The notes: generated from the letters alone by a model not told the origin. A DNA stretch of 64,000 nucleotides from Parietaria judaica (GCA_954871525.1 OX940861.1:42421201-42485200), one strand, 5' to 3'. Shown: positions 34,411 to 45,531, counted from the first letter of the stretch. A program made the numbers and translations.

Positions 34411-35195
34411 AAGTGTATACACTTGGTAAAATAAAGTATAACTGTCTCGGGGATCGGCCCTAGCCGGCACCAGTTGGTTCCCGGTCGGTGACTACTTCTT
34501 CGGCTCCTCGCGTGGTTATATTGTTAAACCGCTTCCTTTCCTCGCCAGGCCTCCTTTGCTTCCCTCCTTATCGCGAGCTGGGTCATTTGTCCGAGAGGGC
34601 TACCGTGACCTAGACGTCGTTGGCATTTTGTCGAGAACCCTCTCCGCTTACCTAAATTCTGTAAAAATACCGAAATATACGCCTCGAAGGCAAAATGTGT
34701 AAACGTAAACATGCACTTTGTAAATATAAAAATATAACTTTCCCGACGAGACTCCTAGCGATGAAGATTTCTCAACGGCACTGAATCGAGGAGTTTTCGC
34801 GAAGATCCTTGTTAACGATCGAGGAAGCCCAACTTTCTTGCTTCTCCGACTGTTGCTTAGTTCTGGGCCCCACCTCGGTTTGCTTTCCCAAAACTTGTCA
34901 GCCTCGAATCTCTCGCACGTCTCTTCAGCATTGAATGCCAACCTCCTTTCGCATTCGAGTACTTGCAGGGATTTATAACGGGCCCTTTATACGAGCCGTT
35001 GATGAGTTAGCAAGCTTTGAATTTGGGCCGTCAGATCAAGACGCGCCTATCTATTCTTTTCCCTTTTCTATAAATTCGAAGTTCATACCCACTTTCCCAA
35101 ACATTTCTCGTATTTTCAAGAACTCTCTCAAAGTTCGTTGTTACCCCCATTCCCTCATCTCCAAGCTTCTTCCTTTTCCTCCCTAAGACGCGTCG
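34411..35195 (+). other. Non-coding leader region of the antisense ORF block
   Basis: Sequence between the 3' LTR and the antisense ORF. It contains a TATA box (35069) followed by a pyrimidine-rich stretch leading to the ATG at 35196. Small open frames are present without recognisable similarity. Confidence 0.5.
35069..35075 (+). promoter_or_regulatory. TATA box of the antisense ORF
   Basis: TATAAAT within TTTTCTATAAATTCGAAG, 121 bp before the ATG at 35196. It would drive transcription opposite to the element's own genomic RNA. Confidence 0.5.
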
Positions 35196-38100
35196 ATGGC
35201 TCCTTCCCGCTCCGGCCCGATCTTTAAGACCCGAAGCCCCCCTTCCGTGATGACGAAAGAGGGTCTGAAGTTTATCGTTGACAACCATACCGACTCAGAG
35301 CTCTGTTTTGCACATCTCCCTCTTGAGGGTGAATTCGCCGATAAGCCCCAGAGTGACTTCGTCTGCGTATACGAGTCGTTCTTCCGCATCGTTGGTCTCC
35401 GCTTCCCGATGCCGCTCCTTGTCGTGGCGTTTTTCTACGCCTTTGGGGTTCCGATCGATCAGGTGAGCCCCAACACCCTTCGCCTTCTCCTCTGCACACT
35501 CGCCATTGCATGCGAGCAGAAAGTAGAGCTTACGCTCGAGGACTTAATGCGCCTATTCAAGGTCTCCCGTAATCCGAAGAATCTGGGTCGCTTTGCCATC
35601 TCTCATCGCGTCCGGCCGCACATTCTTCTGAACACGCCGTCGAATGAGTCTGGTTGGGAGAATAAGTATTTCTTCGTCCACGTGGACAATTCCAACTTCG
35701 GTCCCCACCATGCTTTCCTACCGAGAGATTTGGTGCTCGAGGGAGTGGACCTCCCTCGATTTAAGCCCGAGGGGAATGAAGAGGCCGAGGCGCGCCACGC
35801 TGCTCTCCTTGACAACCCCAGGCGCGATTGGAGTAGAGACTTTGGGGGTCAGCGGCTCGAGAAGTCTGGGGTTTATCAGCTGGCCCGAATCCACGGGGCG
35901 CCCCCAGATACTCTCCTCGCGGAAGGTTTTCGTCCCGCTCCTGCTCCGGAGGGATCTCCCGTGGAGCGGAAGAAACCAGCTTCAAGGCCGAAGAAGAAAA
36001 CCGAGGATAAAGTCGTTGCCGCTAGGGACAACGCTCCCGTCGATCGGGATCGGGAGGCGCATAGACCGTCAAGGTCTCGGGCAGGATCCGATGCCCCTCG
36101 CTACATGGGGCTCACCCCCCGAGAGGGCGGTTTCTCGAGTAAACGCCCCGTCGAGGATACTTGCGACGAGCGGCGAACGAGAACGAGGACGGGGTCCGTT
36201 GCCCGTTCCTCGCCAGATGCTTCCCGTTCTTCGAGGAGATCTCCTCGAGAAGAAAGCTCTTTGGGAAAGCGCCCCACCGAGGAGGTGTGTGATGCTCCCT
36301 CCGCGAAGAAAGAGAAAGTTCACGACCCGACCCGACCCCTGAGCTCGAAGCTGCTGGTCCGTCTCGAGGGACAGCGGAGGGAGCTTCCGGCACCGCGCCC
36401 GTCGAGGGCACAATGGGGAGGACGGGACTGGCGGCGGACGGGCGTGCGCGCCCCACCGTGAAACCGCGGGAGAGACTGGAGTTTAATGACATCGAGAGTC
36501 TGGTCGTCGCGCCGAATGCTCCTCCTCCACCCCCCTTGGGGGCTGAAAATTCCATTCCTCCTTCCGCTCCGGGGGTCGCGACCCGGTCCTCCCTGTCACC
36601 GCCTCGGGGAATCCCCGACGAAGCGACGCGGGACTTGGTCGCGGCCTCTGTGCCTCCGACTCAATCTTTGGTCAAAGAGACCCATGCTTCGAATGAGGGA
36701 GACACGGGGCCTGTTGGCGATGAAGACGCTCCAGAACAGATCCTCTTCGGGCCCGAGGAGGAACAGTCCGGGGTGCATCCCGAGGCGAATCTCCCTGGCC
36801 CGAAGCTCCTTCCTGGCGCACCTGGCGTCGAGGCCCTCGAGGGCTCAATGGTCCGGCATTCTCCCGATCTTACCGGCGTCTCTGATTCGCAAGTACCTCT
36901 TATCATTCCTTCTAGCGCGTCGCCCAAATCAGCGGATGACTCAGCGCAACTTTCTGCGCCATCCCTTGATCCCGAGGAGGACCCCGAGGAGGCACCTACC
37001 GGGTCGCCACAGGCCCAAGCCAGCTTCCCGGCCTTGCCGCCTCCGGGAGCACTTCCCATGGCCGAAACCTCTCACGAGCTCGTCGAGCCTTCCAGCGATC
37101 CCGTGTGGGGCTTGGAACTTTTTGACCGCGTTACCCGGGGGTAGCCTTGTTGAAAGACGTGATTACCTCCGTGCAGCTATCCACTGCTAGGGTCGAGAGA
37201 GAGAGCAGTGAGTTGTCGGCGGAGCTCACGTTAGTCCGGGGACGGTTTGAGGCTTCCACCCGCGACGGGCGGAAGTCCCAGGAGCAGGCTGAGAAGCTTT
37301 CATCGGAGCTCGACGAAGCCAAGTCTGCCTTGGAGTTGGAAATTTCGTTGCGCCGGGCCGCTGAGGCTGGGCTCAACGAAGCCAAGTCCGCCTTGGAGGT
37401 GGAAAGCTCGTTGCGTCGGGCCGCAGAGGCTGAGCTCAACGAGACCAAGTCCGCTTTGGAGTCGGAAGTCTCGCTGCGCCAGGCCGCTGAGGCCGAATTC
37501 GCGGAACAGCGAAACTCTTGCGCTGTTAAGGAGGCGGGCCTCTCCGATAAGCTCCGGCTTCAGGCTGAACGCCTCGCTCAGATTGGCGAAGCCGTCGGCG
37601 TATCGCCCGATCAGGAAGACCAGCTGGCGTCTCGGGTTGATGCTTTGCTGAGGAAGTTCGTCGAGGACTTAGAGGCCGCGCGAGCCGAGGCAGTTGAGGA
37701 ACGTCACGGCCGAGAGCGCTTGTTCGAGGAGGCCCAAGCCAAGCTGGAGCGCCTCTCAGCGAAGTATGATTTTTTCGATGAATCAATCAACGCCCACCGC
37801 TTGGCTGCCGCGTACCACGCCAACATTGTCTTGGTCGAGTCAATCCCCCTGGCGGCAAAAGCTGAGGGCCTCGATACCCCCTTGCCCTCGTGGCGCGAAA
37901 GCCGCGATAAGCACCGGGCCGGGGTAGAAGAGTTGGACAAGAAATCCGCCCGGAACCCTGATTCTCCACCGCTCTCCCCCTGCAAGCCGACAGCCTCGGA
38001 CTGCCGGGGACTTGAAAGCCTTGCCTCGGAGGGGGCCGTCCTTGGGTCTGCATCGCGCGATGGATCCGGCTCGAGCACCGAGACCCCGACGCTCCCATAG
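35196..38100 (+). pseudogene. Antisense extra ORF of the retrotransposon, gypsy-type transposon domain plus coiled coil
   Basis: Three consecutive long frames (35196-36461, 36413-37144, 37147-38100) read as one protein of about 960 residues with two frame changes, near 36330 and in a G run at about 37136-37141. Residues about 20-105 (SDFVCVYESFFRIVGLRFPM, then VAFFYAFGVPIDQVSPNTLR) resemble the plant 'putative gypsy-type transposon' domain. A long charged low-complexity region (Pro, Ser, Arg, Glu) follows. The third frame is a coiled coil with three tandem units of about 24 residues built on AKSALE-x-E-x-SLRRAAEA. Its C-terminal 180 residues form a helical module that is duplicated downstream. 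No catalytic motif is visible. Proteins of this type are known as antisense extra ORFs of Tat-lineage elements; their function is unknown. Confidence 0.7.
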
Positions 38101-38366
38101 CCCACGGTATAGGACGTTTTCTTGGAGCTTCCCTTTCAATTTCCCTATCTTTTATTGTAAATTCCGCATTCTGTGGCTCTTTCTGTAATCCAAGCATTTA
38201 AGCGAATTATCATATGAAATAAAGAAATCTTTCTTGGGTTACCTTTTCCTTTCGTCATTAAGCTTTTTCCTACTATCGCCCTCGTGTACTTGTCTTTCCC
38301 TTATCTCTTTTCTTGTCGGGCCTCTTTATTGTTTCTTCCGTATCTCCATTCTCTTTTTCCCTTCGC

Positions 38367-39072
38367 AGGCCGGAGGTGGTGCCGTTGCTCTTGCTCCGGC
38401 GAGGACTATATCGGGAAGCGACGATATTCTCCCCAAGACCATAGGGGCTAAGCTCGCTGAGTGTAGGGCGGAGCGTGATGAATATAGACGTCGCATTGCT
38501 ATTGCCGAAGAGTCCCTTCTTGAGGAGCGACAGCGTTATCAGCGGTGTGAGGACACTCTCTCAGCGCAGCTCCGGCAAAAGAATGAGTATTTCAATCGAA
38601 TCGCCGATGCTATAAACCTGTCGCCCGGTCGGGAGGAGCAATTCTCCTTCCATGTCAAGACCGTGCTGAGGAAACTTGTCAAGGACCGGGACGCAGCCAG
38701 GAGCTGGGCGGTAGAGGAATAATTTTCTCGTTTACGCCTCTATCACCGAGCGGTCGACAAGCTGAAGCGCGCCTCCGAGAGATTCGGTGCACTCGAGGGG
38801 ATTGCCAGTGTTCAGCGCCTGCTGGGCGGTGTGCTCTCGAATATCAAGCTCGTCGAGGGATTACCTTCCCGCTCGACCGTTGGTGAGCTTCGAGCAAAAC
38901 TGCCAAGGTGGCGCAAGCTGGAGCAAGGATACTTGGCTGATTTGGCCAAGCTGGAGAGAAAAATCTCCGGTGCTCCGAACTCTCCCCCACTTTCCCCTTG
39001 TCTCCCTCCGGGTGTTGCTAGGGCGCGCTCGCCGGGTTTTGATGTTCTTCCCTTCTCGTCGAGTACGGTATG
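38367..39072 (+). pseudogene. Second copy of the helical module of the antisense ORF
   Basis: After a possible intron ending CCCTTCGCAG at 38369, the frame encodes LAECRAERDEYRRRIAIAEE and NEYFNRIADAINLSPGREEQ. It meets a stop codon at about 38720, then continues in frame through VDKLKRASERFGALEG to NSPPLSPC. This parallels the end of the preceding block: IGEAVGVSPDQEDQ aligns with IADAINLSPGREEQ, VDALLRKFVEDLEAARAEAVEE with VKTVLRKLVKDRDAARSWAVEE, and both end NSPPLSPC. So the module of about 180 residues is duplicated in tandem, and this copy has a premature stop. Confidence 0.65.
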
Positions 39073-39149
39073 AGGTAGCTTATTTTAAATAATTTGTAGT
39101 TTTACCTCCCTTTGGGATTGGTCCCTCACCCTTGGCTCCTTCCTTGCAG

Positions 39150-39350
39150 GCTGACAGTGGAGTCAATGTGAGCCTCGCGGGTACTTCTTCGAGTAAGCCC
39201 CCGGGGCTCCCCGCTGATCATCCTGCTTGCTTAATTGTGGACGACATCCTTCCTCGCGTCTGCGATACCCTCATCGAGGAGTATGCCGACGCAGTCTTGG
39301 GTCAATATCCCATCGATGGTGCCGTCAGGCGAGAGGATCGGTCCCTGTGA
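39150..39350 (+). pseudogene. Possible last exon of the antisense ORF block
   Basis: Follows an acceptor-like CTTCCTTGCAG at 39149. The frame encodes SKPPGLPADHPACLIVDDIL and ends at 39350. An acidic DTLIEEYADAVL helix follows. Splicing to the upstream block is inferred only from the acceptor and an uninterrupted short frame. Confidence 0.4.
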
Positions 39351-39491
39351 GAGTTTATAATAGGTGTTTGCACTTGGGGTGTGGACGATGAATTGTAAAT
39401 GATGATACCCTGTATTTGTATTTTTTTTGAAAAATGAGCCTTTGATGATTTTCTTTTAAGAGTTTGCTCGCAATCTTTGAATTCGTACGGG

Positions 39492-40033
39492 CTTGCTCGT
39501 CGCCCTTAGCCGAAAAATATAATTTTTCTTTGCTCGGCACTCTCGCCGGCTCGGGCTTGCTCGGCGCCCTTAGCCGTAAAATATAATTTTTCTTTGCTCG
39601 GCACTCTCGCCGGCTCGGGCTTGCTCGGCGCCCTTAGCCGTTAAGTTGTATAGATATGTTTTTTTTTTTTGCTCGGCACTCTCGTCGTACCTTTTTTTCC
39701 TTGGCACTCTCGCCGCAATTGTCTCTTGCGGGTATCACTAGGTTTTGTCGGGTACGAGCCGACTAATTCCCAGGACCCCATAGGCACTCTCGCCTTAGTT
39801 GTCTCTTGTGGGTATCGCTAGGTTTCGTCGGGTACGAGCCGACTAGTTCCCAGGATCCCATAGGCACCCTCGCCTTGTATGTTTCTTCGGCATTCTCGCC
39901 AGCCCGGGCTTGCTCGGCGCCATTAGCCGTATATGGATCTCGACATGTTTTGCCGGACCGGGTTTGCTCGGCACCCTTAGCCGTATATATGGATCTCGAC
40001 ATGTTTTGCCGGACCGGGCTTGCTCGGCACCCT
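39492..40033. repeat. Three-family minisatellite field inside the retrotransposon
   Basis: Three tandem sets in a row: a 64-bp unit (39492-39555, 39556-39619 and a partial third), an 80-bp unit (39720-39799, 39800-39879) and a 54-56 bp unit (39923-39976, 39977-40032). All share short words such as TTGCTCGGC[AG]CCCTTAGCCG and CACTCTCGCC. Tandem repeats in this position are known in Tat/Ogre-type elements and can seed satellite DNA. Confidence 0.85.
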
Positions 40034-40301
40034 TAGCCGTTTTTTTTTATCATGAATATTGCGAAGATACTTTCCCTCCTATTTGGTACTATCGCTGAGC
40101 AGAGTTGCATACACACTTTGCCAACTTTATAAATTTGCTCGCTCCTTAATAAACAAAAGAAAAACATACACACATAGACATTAAAAGAAAAAACAAACCC
40201 AAACAAACCTCTACCACCTATTATAATCTACAAACGGTTAAAAAGGTAGCCATCCCAATCCTCTCCTCGCGCGCGAGCAGCGTATGAGCCTTACTCCGGG
40301 C

Positions 40302-41125
40302 TCACTCCTCCTCGACGATCGAGCAGGCTGACGACGCGATTTTCTCCATAGAGCTCCAGCTGGGGCGACCGAAGTTACATTCCGGGCAGAGGTCAGTGTA
40401 CCACGTGGTACCGAGGATGTAGCACGACCTGCAAAAACCGCAAGCACGCCCATTTCGGCGTCGCCCAAAACACGGCGGGCGGACGGAGTCTCCTGCTTGA
40501 GTCCTCGTTGGCTTCTCGTAGACCAGGACATTTTTATCGCATCGCCTGCAGAACTCCGTGTCGAGCAGACGACCGCGTGGGGCAGGCGCCTGCTGCTCGG
40601 GATAGTCGGCTGGATTCCCTGCCGCGAGCAGTGGGGGAAGGTCCTCAAGTTTGACCCTGGTTCCCTCCACGAGCCTGGGAAATAACCCGTTGACCCTCAG
40701 GAATTTTATCCCGTGCTCGATGGTGGACAAGTTGCTGACCACGTCGTCTAAGGTGATTCGGTGGCAGCGTGGCATGCATAGCTTTACGAGCGTCGGGTTG
40801 CCCCGCATGATCGTCTCCACCGCGGTGTTGGTGACCTCGTCGCACTCGTACAGAGGCAAAGTCTCCATCTTCCCTTGAGACCTCCTCGCCAGCCTCAGGA
40901 GATCTCGTCTGTGATCCGCTTGCTCAACGGGCTGTAGGTGCTGAGGTTGCGCCACAGAAAGTTGTTTCCTCTAACCTCGTCGCGTAACGAGGTGCACACC
41001 ATCTCCACCGCGAGGAGTTCCTCGGGCATAAGATACGGCAGGACCAGTTCCAATGCGGGGTGTGGTTCGCCTGGGATCCTCGACTCCTCCTGATCCCGTT
41101 GGCCCTCCGTGGTGTCCTCCTCCAT
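40302..41125 (-). pseudogene. Captured SKIP14-like F-box gene, one frame break
   Basis: Two minus-strand frames make one gene. The first (from ATG at 41125) encodes PHPALELVLPYLMPEELLAV then VCTSLRDEV and FLWRN, an F-box at residues about 22-65. It runs out of frame at about 40897. The second frame (to 40302) continues with ETLPLYECDEVTNTAVETI and RGNPTLVKLCMPRCHRITLD, a leucine-rich segment, then a Cys-rich tail with C-x2-C, CGFCRSC and C-x2-C pairs. This order, and the PLxKRITDEI...GNPxLxKL wording, matches plant SKIP14-type F-box proteins, SCF ubiquitin-ligase receptors. The frame break is a 2-nt shift inside GACGAGATCTCCTG. It lies in sense orientation just after the 5' LTR and primer site, where gag would be. 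It is therefore inferred to be a captured host transcript, perhaps partly functional. Confidence 0.7.
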
Positions 41126-41789
41126 TGGACATGGCTCGCTGCTTTCCGGCCATTCCTCGTGCTTCTAGAAGTCCGCCATTTCGTGATCATCTCCTCCTCG
41201 TGCCCCCGTTGCGTCCTCCTTGGGCCATCCCCAGCCTTCATCCACGATCATCTCCGACTCGTCTGTATAGCTTTGGCAAGCGCCATCTTCTCCTCGTGTG
41301 TTTTCTCGGCCTGTATCGCGAAAATACTAGTAAATGCTGGTTTCGGAATAAGAAAAGAACTTCTAGTTTCTGGGTGGAGCAATTGGTACTTATCTGGGAG
41401 TTAATCGAGTTGGTTTTTATTTCCGCGAACTCGTTTCTTCTGATCCTCTCCAAACTTCCCAATTTATAACCGTTGATTGCTTCGCACGCAACTCTTCGTA
41501 TTCTCTGTTTCGTTGTCACCTCACAACGCTTCGGAAGTTGCTCCGATTCATTGATACGCGTGCACTCCTTTTTCTGATTAACCGTCCATCAATCGGCCTC
41601 TCTTAAATGCAAGGAGTCCGTACGTCTCCCCTTCTTACGTCATTCCTGCCCCTTGAGCTGCCTCCTTATGCTCTGCTCGCTATTTTTGCGCGCTTAGCCA
41701 TCACCTCGAGCACGTTGCCGACGACGGCGTCGTTTGATAACGTCATGCTCCTCCAAATTCCTGGCTGTGAGTTAGAAAGAAAACAAAGC
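41126..41789 (-). other. Leader between primer-binding site and captured F-box gene
   Basis: No gag-like frame is present. On the minus strand a TATA-like GGTTATAAATTGGG lies at about 41458-41471, roughly 340 bp before the F-box ATG, which may be a promoter carried with the captured gene. Short open frames show no similarity. Confidence 0.45.
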
Positions 41790-41807
41790 CCCTCGGTCGG
41801 CGCCAAA
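41790..41807 (-). promoter_or_regulatory. tRNA primer-binding site
   Basis: On the minus strand TGGCGCCGACCGAGGGGC lies two bases inside the LTR end CCCTCTACA. A TGGCGCCG start is the usual primer-binding site of plant Tat-type gypsy elements. It fixes the element's sense strand as minus. Confidence 0.8.
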
Positions 41808-41808
41808 C

Positions 41809-42584
41809 TGTAGAGGGCGATTTTCACCACCCTTTTCCAGTCACAAAGACAATCACCAAATAACAAATAAACAATAGTAAATGATGAATATCTCTGTTTT
41901 ATTATATTTTCCGAAATGAGCTCGGTTTTCTTCCGTTGAATAGCTGGACAGATGAAGGATCATGAACATCAATTCTCTCTATTTCCTTAGCCTTTTCTAT
42001 TACAAGACTTCTTTCTCTCTTTCCGGGCCTTTTTTCTCTATTTTTCCGAACCCTTCCAAAATGAGGCTTATCTTGCCTTTTATAGAGTTTACAATGCCTT
42101 TCCCTCGCATCCTTCCCGCCTTTTTCCTTTTAATCATTCACTCTCTGGCGTGATTTGAGGGCAGCATGGTCAATTCTTGCTTTATGTCGCTTCCGAGCAG
42201 GCTGCCGTTATGGGTAGGTGCACCTCATTAAATGCGCATCCCGTCAGCCGTCATTCGGCTCTGCAAGCCTCGTCGCCGATGTTCTCATCGAGTGAGTAGG
42301 TCGGCTTCATTAAATGCACGTCTCATCAAGGGTCATTCGACCCTGCACAATCATCATGACGAAATTCCTCCTCGAGTGTGATGGGACGCTTCGTCGCAAC
42401 TTGCTCTCGCGTGGCTGCGTCTCCTCGTGGATGAACCTCCTCGGGGGCATTCTTCCTCGGGGATGTTCCTCCTCGGGGATAATCCCCCTCGGGTGACGAA
42501 CTTCCTCGCCTCCCCTCATGTCGTTTATGGACCAAAAAACACGAGTTGTGTTGAGGATGGATTTGACCAAATCCGACCTTAACA
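41809..42584 (-). repeat. 5' LTR of the young retrotransposon
   Basis: In element orientation it runs from TGTTAAGGTCGG (42584) to CGCCCTCTACA (41809), then the primer-binding site. About 99.4% identical to the other LTR by eye. Confidence 0.92.
42078..42084 (-). promoter_or_regulatory. LTR TATA box (minus strand)
   Basis: Minus-strand CTCTATAAAAGGC, a near-consensus plant TATA box, about 500 bp into the 5' LTR. The same sequence is in the 3' LTR (about 33885-33891). Confidence 0.65.
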
Positions 42585-44466
42585 ATTATCACAACCGAGT
42601 CAATGTGAGGAAGAATTAATAATCATAATAAATGAACTGAAAATGTCTGTGACCTGGTTAACTGGGTGGGAACTCATTAATCGTATAAGGTCATTAATGT
42701 GACTAAGTTATCATATAAGACCGTCACTGATAACTTGGAGTTGAGTCACTAGTAGATGATCAAATGGATATTCGATCTAAGTCCTGAGTGATCTTGAGTC
42801 CGAGCTGTTGGCTTGATTGATCTTTGATTTAACCGTTAAAGAGCACATTATTATTGTTGTTCCCAACACTATTATTTTGGGGACATGATAGTCAGCAGTA
42901 AGGGTACATTGGTCATAGATATGGGCATCACACAACTCTCTTCAGAGTCAAGATGATTCCCTTGGTTGTCGGTGGTGAGAAGTGAGAGGTACCCGTGCAC
43001 AACTTATGAATCGAAACTATAAGTGGGTTACTCATGATATTACTGACCGAGTCAAGGAGGAAAATGCATTGAGAGGCAAAACGGTAAAAACTGCATGCTC
43101 ATGTGTAGATCATCACGTGAAAGATCAATAACCCGAATTTGATTGTATAAATGGACATCCTGTTGTAATAAAAGGAATAATATATACTGTATCACTAAAG
43201 AGTGAAGCCATGGGTTTATAGTGGAATTACACCGAGGTTTGACGAACATCCTAGCAGTTCGTTGGAGCTTAAGTGATACGAGTCCATGGCCCCCAGGATA
43301 GCTTCGTAACGGATGATACGTACGTGATAGAAACATTTTGAGATGTTTAATCATTTGGCAAGATTTATAAAACTGAAGTCTGTGTTAGACATCAGATAGT
43401 TTTATCAGTACCGTGGCAAAAGTACCATATCTTGGTAACTGAAATTAACTGACAAAATAAAGTAGAATTTGGATTTTCTGTCAACATAAAAGTTGTTGGA
43501 AATTAAATTCTAAGAAACTTTGCTTTTGGAGCCGAGTCATTTCGACGTACGGTTTGTGATTAAGAGAATTTCCAAGTTTATGATCGTTTCGGTAAACTAT
43601 GAAATTAAATCACATGTCACGAATTTAAATGATGGTGTGGCACGATGACATTTGAATCTATGATATTGAGATCAATAGATATTAATATAATTTAATTATT
43701 TGGATTTAATTATTAATATCTTTATTAATAATTAATAGATTTATATTAATAATAAATGATATATATTTATATATATTATAATGTATAAATCGAATAAAGC
43801 CTATGAATGTGCAGTATGGCATTCGAATGGATTGTCTGGTCTTTTCATATTTGCGGCATAAGTATCAAATATTTTGGTATTTAGGAAAAACCCTAAAATC
43901 AATTTAATCCATTGGATCAGTTAGGATTTAATATCAACCGTTGGATTAAGATAATTAATTTTTACCTTAACCCTAATTCGAAATTGATAGCTTCGTGACC
44001 AAGCTTAGGGTTTTCGAATTCGGCCTAATTAATTGTATCCGTTGGACCGGTTTAAGATTTAATCTTTACCGTCGGATTGGAAATTAATTAATTATATATA
44101 ATATATAATTTTTGAAATAATGATATGGATAAAATCGAATTAGGGCTTTTACCAAGTCTTAGAGTATTTGATTTTATCCTAAATCAATTTGGTCCATTAG
44201 ATCGGATTATGATTTATCTCATCCGTTGGATCTGGATAATTGATTTTTGAATTATATATATATAATTCGAATTTAAGATAAGTGGATAAGATTAGATTTT
44301 TATTTTACCAAGTCTTTCTTATTTAATTAAATCCTTAATTAATTGTATCCCTTGGATTTAGATAAGATTGAATCTAGACCATTGGATTGAAATAATTAAT
44401 TATATTTAATAATTGAATTCGAATTTTAGGGGAGGGAATTTCTCCAATTTCGTTACAGTCCGAGCC

Positions 44467-44474
44467 TATAAATA
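44467..44474 (+). promoter_or_regulatory. TATA box of the old solo LTR
   Basis: TATAAATA in GAGCCTATAAATAGAGAGCT followed by a CT-rich segment at 44500-44540. It indicates the plus strand as sense for the old LTR. Confidence 0.55.
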
Positions 44475-45531
44475 GAGAGCTCATTCTACACATTTTTCAC
44501 ACCTTCCCTCGAGTAAAATTCTCCCTCTCTCACTCTCCCTAAAAGTCTGTGAATTTTGCTACTGATCTCATTTTCTGGTTCGGCTTATGGGACTTAGTTC
44601 TTCGGAAGCTTAAAAAGAACCATCAGTTAAAATTTGCGACGGAGTCCTGCCAGCAAAACCCACGCTTCGGTATGAGGAATCCAGAAGAATATCCCGGAAG
44701 ATCACTGGTGTTTCCCTCAGCACCAGCAGAGCCCTACCAAGTTCAGAACGCACAACTGGAAGTCATCAACTGAGGTACGGCCTTATGCATTGGGTTAATA
44801 AATGCGACCATTTACTGCTTTCTATTTATTTTCTATAGACTGGATTATTATTAATGATTTATTAATATTAAATTACCTAATATTTATCAGATCTTGTCAT
44901 ATGATTATTATCTGATGTTCGAACCGTTGTTAGGTTAACAAGTTTTCTGCTTTAAAATAATTTTTAAATGTTACCCGGACGGTTCGACGGCACATTTCGC
45001 GATAATATTCACGGGATCCGAGACGTGATCGCCAACAGTTTCATGCTAACAAGAGGGAATTTTCAATATCCCTCTAAGGTTGTTAAGTTATCAGAATCTA
45101 AAATTTTTTGAGCAAATTATGAAAAAATAGGCTCGACGAATCTATTTAAAAAAATCAAATACTTATTTACCCCAAAATTTATGAGCTCGTATTGCTAACA
45201 TTTTGCGGTTCCGTCACTACGATGAGCATCCAATTAACAAGTATTAGGTTTACCGAAAAATGTAAATGTTAATATTAATTTGGACTCACTAATAAAAATG
45301 CTCTTTCTTCTCAGATAGTAAGACAACCAAATCATTTAAAACTATTCAGGAAGCAACATTATTTGTCATTAAAAAAATATTTTGTTTGGTACGCCATTTA
45401 TTATTCATATAATTTATGTTGAAAAAGTACTTGTGGAATTTATCTGCACGTACTTGAAGCAATGTGTCTGAGGATTAAAAAATAATAATTCTTACGAGAA
45501 AGAAACACAACGCATTTATAAGCATAAAAAT

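Larger units (their letters stand above)
33616..42584 (-). mobile_element. Young LTR retrotransposon, non-autonomous, with captured F-box gene and antisense ORFs
   Basis: Two 776-bp LTRs (33616-34391 and 41809-42584) differ at about five positions that I count. The 5-bp duplication ATTAT is exact (33611-33615 and 42585-42589). Sense is the minus strand: a TGGCGCC-type primer-binding site abuts the right LTR, a polypurine tract abuts the left LTR, and the LTR TATA box reads on the minus strand. No capsid, protease, integrase or reverse transcriptase is present, so it must be mobilised in trans. The sense strand carries an F-box gene near the 5' LTR; the antisense strand carries a long coding block near the 3' LTR resembling the 'putative gypsy-type transposon' domain (PF04195-like). 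Antisense extra ORFs near the 3' LTR are known from Tat-lineage (Ogre/Retand) Ty3/gypsy elements, so this is probably a Tat derivative. LTR similarity implies a recent insertion. Confidence 0.88.
33445..45037. mobile_element. Old solo LTR (about 2.6 kb) split by a younger retrotransposon
   Basis: The outer ends are TGTTGACATG (33445) and GATCGCCAACA (45037), giving TGTTG...CAACA termini, and GTTTC flanks both sides exactly (33440-33444 and 45038-45042). Removing the insertion at 33616-42589 leaves 33445-33615 plus 42590-45037. The right part has a TATA box (44467) with a CT-rich downstream stretch, as expected of an LTR promoter. No coding domains are present. The long LTR size and lack of internal domains favour a solo LTR made by LTR-LTR recombination, but a very short non-coding element is possible. 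Confidence 0.7.

Noticed and set aside
36112..38197. Minus-strand frames opposite the antisense coding block
   Set aside because: They lie in the element's sense orientation but have no gag, protease or polymerase motif. The plus-strand frames show the domain, coiled coil and repeats, so these are shadows.
39492..40033. Regularly spaced repeats that could suggest a CRISPR-like array
   Set aside because: Units are directly tandem without unique spacers, of three different lengths, and lie inside a plant LTR retrotransposon.
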